From positions 1 through 21,486 of the IMG/VR virus record IMGVR_UViG_3300024265_000223: a DNA stretch of 21,486 bases, one strand, 5' to 3'. The notes below the pieces were generated by a model. It worked only from the letters and a program-made list of their open reading frames with translations. It made no database searches and had not been told where the DNA came from. Position 1 is the stretch's first letter. Each line of letters begins with the position of its first letter. The DNA comes from a virus. This document shows, piece by piece, positions 13,150 through 17,896 of the stretch. The position numbers were made by a program, and so were the translations under genes.

Positions 13150-13362
13150 ATGAGAAAGAACAAATACAAGGAAAGAAAATTTATTACAGTAGATACCTCT
13201 AAAAAGATAAGAAAAAGATTTGATAATATAAAAAGTATTGCTATTAAAGACGGTCTTATTTCAAATGATACAACTTTGTGGGATGAATTATTTGATGTAT
13301 TTTTAGAAGAATTAGGAGAATTTGCACTTGAAATTAGGAAACACACAATTGAGAATCACTAA
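13150..13362 (+). CDS. Hypothetical small protein (70 aa), possibly ribbon-helix-helix
   Basis: A basic N-terminus (R-K-N-K-Y-K-E-R-K) leads into one beta strand K-F-I-T-V-D and two helices (K-K-I-R-K-R-F-D-N-I-K and W-D-E-L-F-D-V-F-L-E-E-L), which is the order of a ribbon-helix-helix DNA-binding protein. Size agrees with that fold. AAAGGA lies just upstream of the ATG. The assignment is from secondary-structure reading only. Confidence 0.55.
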   Translation: MRKNKYKERKFITVDTSKKIRKRFDNIKSIAIKDGLISNDTTLWDELFDVFLEELGEFALEIRKHTIENH

Positions 13363-13385
13363 CCCCAATAAAACCAAGATAAATT

Positions 13386-13835
13386 ATGAAGAAGTGCACT
13401 AGTTGTAAAATAGAAAAACAGTCGAGTGATTTTCCGCCACAAAAGTTAAAGAAAGATGGTAGATCATCTCATTGTCGAGAATGTCATAAAAAGTCGTATA
13501 AAAAATGGTATTACAGTGGAGGCAAAATTGTGGGTAGAAAGGCAAATCAAAGATGGCGTAAGAAAAATACGGATAAATATAAAGAGAATACGGCAAGAAA
13601 TTATACATCAAAAGATAAACTAACTGATCCTATTAAAATTAAAGCTAATATGGAATTTCGCAAAGCACTAAAGACAGGGAAAATAAAACGAGAACCCTGT
13701 GAATTCTGTGGGAATCCCAAGTCAGAAGGACACCACCATGATTATACCAAGCCTTTATTGGTAAGATGGGTATGTAAAAGGCATCATTTGTTAGTTCATA
13801 GTTTTATCAGAGATTTTATAGAATTTAATAAATAA
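13386..13835 (+). CDS. HNH-type endonuclease-like protein with N-terminal zinc knuckle
   Basis: C-T-S-C (4-7) and C-R-E-C (30-33) make an N-terminal zinc site. The C-terminus shows C-E-F-C (105-108), G-H-H-H-D-Y at 115-120 and C-K-R-H-H-L-L-V-H (130-138), the metal and catalytic pattern of small phage HNH proteins. The region between is very basic (R-W-R-K-K-N), suiting DNA binding. It may be a free-standing homing-type nuclease or a helper of packaging; it is about 1.3 kb upstream of the terminase genes. No nearby intron is evident. Confidence 0.8.
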   Translation: MKKCTSCKIEKQSSDFPPQKLKKDGRSSHCRECHKKSYKKWYYSGGKIVGRKANQRWRKKNTDKYKENTARNYTSKDKLTDPIKIKANMEFRKALKTGKIKREPCEFCGNPKSEGHHHDYTKPLLVRWVCKRHHLLVHSFIRDFIEFNK

Positions 13836-13841
13836 CTAACC

Positions 13842-14087
13842 ATGAATATACAAGAAAAAATTAAAGTATGTTCAGAATGCCAAGCCGAACCATATAGTGA
13901 TGGTACAGAGAATCACATGCTTTGGTGTTCACAGAATAAAAACAAATTAGTAGCGGTAAAATGCCTAGATTGCACAGCAGTATTTTACATTGATAAAGAT
14001 AAATTAGAGGAAACGAGATGTCCGCACTGTTTTGACCATAAATGCCCCGAAGGTAGAGTAAAATTACATGGAAAATATGCCAAATAA
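13842..14087 (+). CDS. Small zinc-finger protein (81 aa)
   Basis: C-S-E-C (10-13), a further His and Cys, C-L-D-C (41-44) and C-P-H-C (60-63) give two possible zinc sites, the later pair being a typical zinc ribbon (C-x2-C, 15 residues, C-x2-C). The end overlaps the next gene by 20 bases. Such proteins often contact nucleic acid or a host protein; no more specific role can be read. Confidence 0.7.
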   Translation: MNIQEKIKVCSECQAEPYSDGTENHMLWCSQNKNKLVAVKCLDCTAVFYIDKDKLEETRCPHCFDHKCPEGRVKLHGKYAK

Positions 14088-14385
14088 CAAAAACAAAAAA
14101 GAAGGATGGGAGGAGAGATTCAAGGAAATAGGACATTGTATCAGAACTGATAATCCATATAACTTTAGATTTGTTAAGAACTTTATCAATGATGAACTCC
14201 AAGCCCAAAAGAATGAGATTATAGAGATGATAAGCGGAAGACTTGGTAGATTTGAAGATAGTATGGATGTATCAAGTGTAGGGGAAAACGGTACAATTCA
14301 TACATCTGATTACAAGAAAGGATATAGAGATGCAATTTTTGAGCTACTAAAGAAATTTCCTAAAGCAATAGAAAAACTAAAATGA
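14068..14385 (+). CDS. Hypothetical protein (105 aa)
   Basis: A Lys/Asn-rich start, W-E-E-R-F-K-E-I-G, and a helical centre, then S-D-Y-K-K-G-Y-R-D-A-I-F-E-L-L-K-K. The ATG at 14077 is another possible start and would shorten the overlap with the upstream gene. No family recognised. Confidence 0.65.
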   Translation: MENMPNNKNKKEGWEERFKEIGHCIRTDNPYNFRFVKNFINDELQAQKNEIIEMISGRLGRFEDSMDVSSVGENGTIHTSDYKKGYRDAIFELLKKFPKAIEKLK

Positions 14386-14410
14386 CAGAGATGATAAAAT
14401 ACTGTATAAT
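14382..14410 (+). promoter_or_regulatory. Sigma70-type promoter before two zinc-ribbon genes
   Basis: ATGACA (14382-14387) and a perfect TATAAT (14405-14410) are 17 bases apart. The -35 box overlaps the stop of the previous gene. The transcript would have a leader of about 20 bases including the Shine-Dalgarno at 14426-14432, and could run on into the RNA block at 14741-15123. Confidence 0.65.
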
Positions 14411-14437
14411 ATAGTCAGCACATTTAGGAGGTAAGAA

Positions 14438-14587
14438 ATGATTCGAATAAAAATAGTCTGTCTTTTCTGTAATAGAGAAATGAGGGTGTGGATTCGCAAT
14501 TTGAGTCAACAGACTAAAGTAACCTGCCCGCACTGCATGGCGACTCTTAACTACAAGTACCAAGCGGAGGTGAATAATGGTAATTAA
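14438..14587 (+). CDS. Zinc-ribbon micro-protein (49 aa)
   Basis: C-L-F-C (8-11) and C-P-H-C (30-33) at the ends of two short beta hairpins form a minimal zinc ribbon that makes up nearly the whole protein. AGGAGGT six bases... upstream fixes the start. It overlaps the next zinc-ribbon gene by 11 bases, and both probably descend from the same simple fold. Transcription-factor-like contact with host RNA polymerase is one option, unproven. Confidence 0.7.
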   Translation: MIRIKIVCLFCNREMRVWIRNLSQQTKVTCPHCMATLNYKYQAEVNNGN

Positions 14588-14741
14588 GAAAACCAAAGAC
14601 GGCTATGAGTGTGACTGCGGAGGCAAGATCGAAGTTCGCAGGACAGTCAAAACTCTCCAGGGATATTATATCAATGGAAAGTGTATGAAGTGTGATGGCT
14701 TCAAGATTTTCAAGGTCAAATTCAAACCTCCAAATCGTTAG
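14577..14741 (+). CDS. Zinc-ribbon micro-protein (54 aa)
   Basis: C-D-C (12-14) and C-M-K-C (36-39) are spaced as in a zinc ribbon, with a basic R-R-T-V-K-T strand between and a basic tail. It starts inside the previous gene in another frame (AATAATGG, GGAGG nine bases upstream). Together they form a two-gene unit under the promoter at 14382. Function unknown. Confidence 0.65.
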   Translation: MVIKKTKDGYECDCGGKIEVRRTVKTLQGYYINGKCMKCDGFKIFKVKFKPPNR

Positions 14742-14772
14742 TGCTGGTGAAATCGAAAGAAAGTAGCCAGCA
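14741..14772 (+). ncRNA. Small hairpin after the zinc-ribbon pair
   Basis: GTGCTGG (14741-14747) pairs with CCAGCAT (14767-14773, ending in a G-U pair), with a purine-rich loop of 19 bases. No T-run follows, so it is not a classical terminator. It may protect the 3' end of the zinc-ribbon mRNA or be part of the RNA block that follows. Confidence 0.4.
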
Positions 14773-14784
14773 TAACTTTAACAA

Positions 14785-14887
14785 TTAAATCTTTTCCCCT
14801 GACGAAAGTCGGGAGGTCATTTTGACTCCTGATGCGATTGTGGTTTTTAATCGTTAATCGTAATCGCCATCGGGGGAAAGGGTTTAA
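14785..14887 (+). ncRNA. Multi-hairpin structured RNA, copy B of the two-copy family
   Basis: A closing helix of up to 18 bp joins 14785-14802 to 14870-14887, with three G-U pairs near the outside. Inside are a GAAA-capped hairpin (14801-14810), a GGAG-GTCA/TGACTCC hairpin (14812-14829, one bulged G) and a hairpin GATGCGATT 14831-14839 with AATCGCCATC 14862-14871. The inner end of the closing helix competes with the third hairpin for two bases. Closing helix and GGGAG-TCATTT hairpin are shared with 10582-10724. It ends four bases before tRNA-His, so the two are probably on one transcript. Confidence 0.72.
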
Positions 14888-14891
14888 CATG

Positions 14892-14963
14892 TGGATGGTG
14901 GTGTATCTGGTAGCACATCACTTTGTGGTAGTGAGGGAGGCAGTTCAAATCTGCTCCATCCAA
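14892..14963 (+). tRNA. tRNA-His (anticodon GTG)
   Basis: A complete cloverleaf: acceptor TGGATGG/CCATCCA, D-stem GTGT/GCAC with loop ATCTGGTA, anticodon stem TCACT/AGTGA with loop TTGTGGT (anticodon GTG), four-base variable loop, T-arm GGCAG-TTCAAAT-CTGCT. The discriminator base is A and the first pair is T-A; the usual G-1/C73 identity pair of tRNA-His is not formed (G at -1 faces A73). No CCA is encoded; CAA follows. Confidence 0.88.
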
Positions 14964-14985
14964 CAAGTAGACATTTTATAAGCTA

Positions 14986-15046
14986 ACTGTCCATCAACAG
15001 ACTAGTGATAAACACAGATGTCCATATTAGACAGTTATTGGACAGT
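14986..15046 (+). repeat. Inverted repeat between the two tRNA genes
   Basis: ACTGTCCA (14986-14993) and TGGACAGT (15039-15046) are perfect eight-base inverted copies 45 bases apart. Inside, TGTCCAT occurs again at about 15019-15025, followed by AGACAG, so partial direct copies exist too. It could be a processing hairpin between tRNAs or a remnant of a degraded tRNA gene. Confidence 0.45.
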
Positions 15047-15049
15047 AAA

Positions 15050-15123
15050 GCACTGGTAGTTTAACGGTAAGAATAACCGAGTTTGTTACTCGGGAGATCC
15101 AGGTTCGACTCCTGGCCAAGGCG
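15050..15123 (+). tRNA. Divergent tRNA, probably tRNA-Thr (anticodon TGT)
   Basis: The T-arm CCAGG-TTCGACT-CCTGG, the D-arm GTTT-AACGGTAA-GAAT and the anticodon stem CCGAG/CTCGG are all good. The seven-base loop TTTGTTA puts TGT at 34-36. Oddities: two mismatches in the acceptor stem (C4-A69, A3-G70), one extra base between D- and anticodon stems, and T instead of a purine at position 37. It ends four bases before the small-terminase ATG. It may be a decaying or specialised tRNA. Confidence 0.7.
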
Positions 15124-15127
15124 CAAT

Positions 15128-15676
15128 ATGAGCAAACCTGAAAATTGTGGAAAATGTAAGAAGCCTAAGAGTGCCTGTAAATGCGGGCGACCCGAGGTTG
15201 TTACTAAAGAAGTCCTCCAAAAACTAAAGGACGCTTTCATGTACACTTTTAGTGACGAAGAAGCGTGTTTATATGCAGGTATCTCAACAAGTACTCTATA
15301 TAATTACCAAAAGAAATACCCAGAGTTCTTGGAGATAAAACAGCAACTTAGACTACACCCCAATATGAATGCGAAGAAAGAATTGGTTGATCAGATAAAG
15401 GGCAACATAGATCAAGCTAAGTGGTGGGCCAAGAATCACAAGAGTATGCGTGGCGACTTTGGTGAATTACAAGAACTAAAATCTACAGTACCTATGCTTG
15501 AAGTGGAAGGAAGTGATGCTGAAGTCGATGCACTGACGAGAAAATATAACAGTGATTTGCGTGCGTTATATGCCAAGGGACCAGATCAGAAAGAAGAGCC
15601 TAAAAAAGAGGAACCTAAACCTAAACCAAAAAAAGATGTCAGCAAGCAAGATCCACAAGTGGCTAAGGGAAAATAA
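15128..15676 (+). CDS. Terminase small subunit
   Basis: The ATG at 15128, five bases after the tRNA, gives 182 residues; an in-frame TTG at 15083 lies inside the tRNA and is rejected. The N-terminus has C-x-x-C-K-K-P and C-K-C-G, then at about 40-63 T-F-S-D-E-E-A-C-L-Y-A-G-I-S-T-S-T-L-Y-N-Y, the helix-turn-helix that small terminases use to grip packaging DNA. P-N-M-N-A-K-K-E-L-V and K-W-W-A-K-N-H then follow the usual family order. The C-terminus is a Lys/Pro/Glu tail. It overlaps the large terminase by 41 bases and would guide it to the pac or cos site. Confidence 0.85.
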   Translation: MSKPENCGKCKKPKSACKCGRPEVVTKEVLQKLKDAFMYTFSDEEACLYAGISTSTLYNYQKKYPEFLEIKQQLRLHPNMNAKKELVDQIKGNIDQAKWWAKNHKSMRGDFGELQELKSTVPMLEVEGSDAEVDALTRKYNSDLRALYAKGPDQKEEPKKEEPKPKPKKDVSKQDPQVAKGK

Positions 15677-17261
15677 AATCACCAATGAGAAAGGTGAGCC
15701 GATAGACTTCTATGACCACTTATTTCTATATGATATATATCTTGACCAATCACAGTATCTAACAATTTTGAAAGCTGCACAGGTAGGATTATCGACGTGT
15801 TCGATCCTTAAAAATCATTACGATGCTAAAGAGCATAAAATGGATATTATTTACACCCTGCCTACTGACCAGGACTCTCGTGTATTCGTAGGAGGAAAGG
15901 TAAATAGAATTATTGCTAATAATCCGATTATGCTCGAGGATGTAGCCGACAAGGATTCAATTGAGCAGAAAGCTATAGGTCTGTCGATGATTTACTTCCG
16001 AGGCACATGGACTAAGAAGTCCGCAATCATGATCACAGCTGACAGATTGGTTCACGATGAGAAGGATAGCTCAAAATTAGATGTCATTAATGAGTATCAA
16101 GCCCGACTGCAACACTCGAAGTTAAAACAGGTGCATACATTCAGTCACCCTAGCTTACCCGAAACAGGTGTTCACCTCGATTGGATCAAAAGCGACCAGA
16201 AACATTGGTTCATTAAATGCCCGCATTGCAAGAAGTGGCACTACATGGATTGGGATACGGATAATCCCAGGAGCATGAGCGTTGATATTGAAAGGCAGAT
16301 ATTTATATGTAAAATGTGCGGCGGTGAACTTGACCGGGAATCCCGGCGAAATGGCCAATGGGTCGCAAAGTACAAAAACCGAAAGATAAGCGGATATTGG
16401 GTTCCTTTATTAATAGCTCCATGGATTACTGCAAGGGATATAGTTGCTAAATATAAAGATCCCGAGAGTACGCTTGAATTCTTTTATAACAAAGTGCTTG
16501 GGCTACCATATGCTGATGGGTCATCGAAACTGCTCCGCCAACACTTCATGCAGAACCTCACAGGAGAGGCGTGGGCAGCCCCTGGGAGCGATAGAATCGT
16601 AATAGGGATAGATACGGGGCTTAGGCTCGATTACGTGATGGGTAACGCAAATGGGCTATTCTTCCATGGCGAAGCATCTGATTATGATGAACTGGACAGG
16701 CAAATGGAACGATGGCCGAAAGCAATCGCTGTTATTGACCAAGGTGGTGATCTTATAGGTGCTAGGAAATTTCACGCCCGATGGCCTGGCAGAGTATATT
16801 TGTGTTCGCTCGGTGGTGACAAGAAAACCAAAGAACTTACGAAATGGGGCAAGGGAGATGAACACGGAACAGTTATAGTTGAGCGAGATAGAGCTATAAC
16901 TCTTGTGATAGGTGAGTTCCGAAACAAGCGTATAAAGGTACACGGAACTGAGCAAGACTGGTTCGAATATTGGCTAGACTGGAATCACTTGACCAAGATG
17001 AAGATATTGGATCCCGACACAAATCAGGTGAAGGGCTATAAATGGATACGTTCCGGTAGAGATCACAAGGCCTTAGCAACAGTATTCTGGAGAGTAGGGA
17101 TGATGAGGTTTGCCGGAATGGGCCATATTATACAGCCTGAAAGTAAACCGAAAGCTGATAGTTACATGGTAGAACCAGATGGTACAGTGAAATTTGATCC
17201 AGAAGAAATGTTTGATCTCATGGAGAAGGATCAAGAAGAGGATTGGCGTATACCACAATAA
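15636..17261 (+). CDS. Terminase large subunit (GpA-like packaging ATPase/nuclease)
   Basis: Starting at the ATG at 15636 gives 541 residues, typical of the family; an in-frame start at 15552 would add a basic piece lying within the small terminase. K-A-A-Q-V-G-L-S-T (46-54) is the Walker A variant of GpA-type terminases and L-V-H-D-E (138-142) the Walker B. C-P-H-C (195-198) and C-K-M-C (225-228) form an inserted zinc ribbon, common in this type. The nuclease domain has V-I-G-I-D-T-G with Asp326 and A-V-I-D-Q-G-G-D with Asp368, an RNase H-like metal site. It pumps and cuts the genome at the portal. Confidence 0.93.
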   Translation: MSASKIHKWLRENKITNEKGEPIDFYDHLFLYDIYLDQSQYLTILKAAQVGLSTCSILKNHYDAKEHKMDIIYTLPTDQDSRVFVGGKVNRIIANNPIMLEDVADKDSIEQKAIGLSMIYFRGTWTKKSAIMITADRLVHDEKDSSKLDVINEYQARLQHSKLKQVHTFSHPSLPETGVHLDWIKSDQKHWFIKCPHCKKWHYMDWDTDNPRSMSVDIERQIFICKMCGGELDRESRRNGQWVAKYKNRKISGYWVPLLIAPWITARDIVAKYKDPESTLEFFYNKVLGLPYADGSSKLLRQHFMQNLTGEAWAAPGSDRIVIGIDTGLRLDYVMGNANGLFFHGEASDYDELDRQMERWPKAIAVIDQGGDLIGARKFHARWPGRVYLCSLGGDKKTKELTKWGKGDEHGTVIVERDRAITLVIGEFRNKRIKVHGTEQDWFEYWLDWNHLTKMKILDPDTNQVKGYKWIRSGRDHKALATVFWRVGMMRFAGMGHIIQPESKPKADSYMVEPDGTVKFDPEEMFDLMEKDQEEDWRIPQ

Positions 17262-17334
17262 AATACTAAAATTAGGTAGAACGGATAATAGGTCGACTAT
17301 TCGTAAATAAACAATAACAAAAGTTTTTAATATT

Positions 17335-17604
17335 ATGGCTGAAGAAGAAAAACAAGACAATGTAGCCAGCGAAGAGGAAGTTGCTCCTGAAGGGGTACCT
17401 ACAGGAACAGCACCAGAAGTTCCTGCACCAGGAGACGACTCGGAAACGACTCCTCAAGTAGCCGAGTCCGAAGGAGAAACAGAAGCAGAGGATTCTGAAA
17501 AAGAGGAGGGTTCTGAGGAAAAGGCTGAAGAAGAAGCTCCTGCCAAAGAGCAACCTACCTCATGTCGTAAGTGTGGAAGGTCAGATTGCTGTGCGATGGT
17601 ATAA
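17335..17604 (+). CDS. Very acidic low-complexity protein with C-terminal Cys cluster (89 aa)
   Basis: About a third of the residues are Glu or Asp, with Pro and Ala; no folded core is visible until the end, where C-R-K-C-G-R-S-D-C-C-A-M-V gives four Cys. It lies between the terminase and portal genes and has an A-rich leader without Shine-Dalgarno. Acidic disordered proteins in this position may be head decoration, DNA mimics or assembly factors; none is demonstrated. Confidence 0.65.
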   Translation: MAEEEKQDNVASEEEVAPEGVPTGTAPEVPAPGDDSETTPQVAESEGETEAEDSEKEEGSEEKAEEEAPAKEQPTSCRKCGRSDCCAMV

Positions 17605-17613
17605 TATTCCGAC

Positions 17614-17632
17614 GGCGGAGCCACTGGTTCCG
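17614..17632 (+). ncRNA. Strong GC hairpin upstream of the tRNA-like gene
   Basis: Eight-base-pair stem GCGGAGCC with GGTTCCGC around a three-base ACT loop (one G-U pair), four bases before the tRNA-like acceptor. No T-run follows. It may stop ribosome or RNase readthrough or act as a processing signal. Confidence 0.5.
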
Positions 17633-17636
17633 CTAT

Positions 17637-17723
17637 GCCCTAATAGTTTAATAGGTAAAACATCCGAAGCGTGATCCCTCCATCATTAATTGGAAAATCT
17701 AGGTTCAAATCCTAGTTAGGTCT
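17637..17723 (+). tRNA. tRNA-like gene with an enlarged anticodon arm
   Basis: The acceptor GCCCTAA/TTAGGTC (one C-T mismatch), TA at 8-9, D-arm GTTT-AATAGGTA-AAAC, four-base variable region and perfect T-arm CTAGG-TTCAAAT-CCTAG are canonical. The anticodon stem TCCGA/TTGGA (17663-17667/17690-17694) closes a loop of 22 instead of seven bases. Within it GTGAT/ATCAT (17671-17675/17682-17686) forms a further helix with a CCCTCC loop and a three-by-three internal loop. No T33 or anticodon can be assigned. It may be an intron-containing tRNA, a non-decoding tRNA mimic or a pseudogene. Confidence 0.6.
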
Positions 17724-17737
17724 CACATTATCCACAG

Positions 17738-17764
17738 TTGTCAATAATTAATATATGCTATACT
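17738..17764 (+). promoter_or_regulatory. Promoter with extended -10 upstream of the portal gene
   Basis: TTGTCA (17738-17743) and TATACT (17759-17764) are only 15 bases apart, but TGC directly before the -10 makes it an extended -10 promoter. A second TATAAT at 17807-17812 with CTGACA upstream (15-base spacer) may be another start. Confidence 0.6.
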
Positions 17765-17770
17765 GAAGAA

Positions 17771-17880
17771 GTCAGGGAAGCGCAACTGACAGTTTAATTA
17801 TTAATGTATAATCATCGGCCTCATGCTGCTCCGGTGAAATAAATAGGCTAGGTGATTGCAAAATCTCTAGTCTGTTTTTT
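17771..17880 (+). ncRNA. Candidate small RNA or attenuated portal leader
   Basis: From the predicted start the RNA holds hairpin GTCAG/CTGAC (17771-17775/17785-17789), then TCATCGG with CCGGTGA (seven pairs, about 17812-17837), and ends in the terminator at 17846-17880. Promoter, hairpins and terminator together look like an independent RNA of about 110 nt. Alternatively it is an attenuator that sets portal expression. No open frame of note lies in it. Confidence 0.5.
17846..17880 (+). terminator. Rho-independent terminator just upstream of the portal gene
   Basis: GGCTAG (17846-17851) pairs with CTAGTC (17867-17872, one G-U), with an inner GATT/AATC stem, and TGTTTTTT follows at 17873-17880. 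It stands 17 bases before the portal ATG, an unusual place within an expected late operon. Confidence 0.7.
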
Positions 17881-17896
17881 ATAAACAACAAAAAAT

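Noticed and set aside
14785-14887. Hammerhead ribozyme
   Set aside because: CTGATG and GAAA are present but not in the required CTGATGA-stem-GAAA order.
17637-17723. Archaeal bulge-helix-bulge tRNA intron
   Set aside because: The loop has a symmetric three-by-three internal loop, not two offset three-base bulges separated by four pairs, and the phage otherwise looks bacterial.
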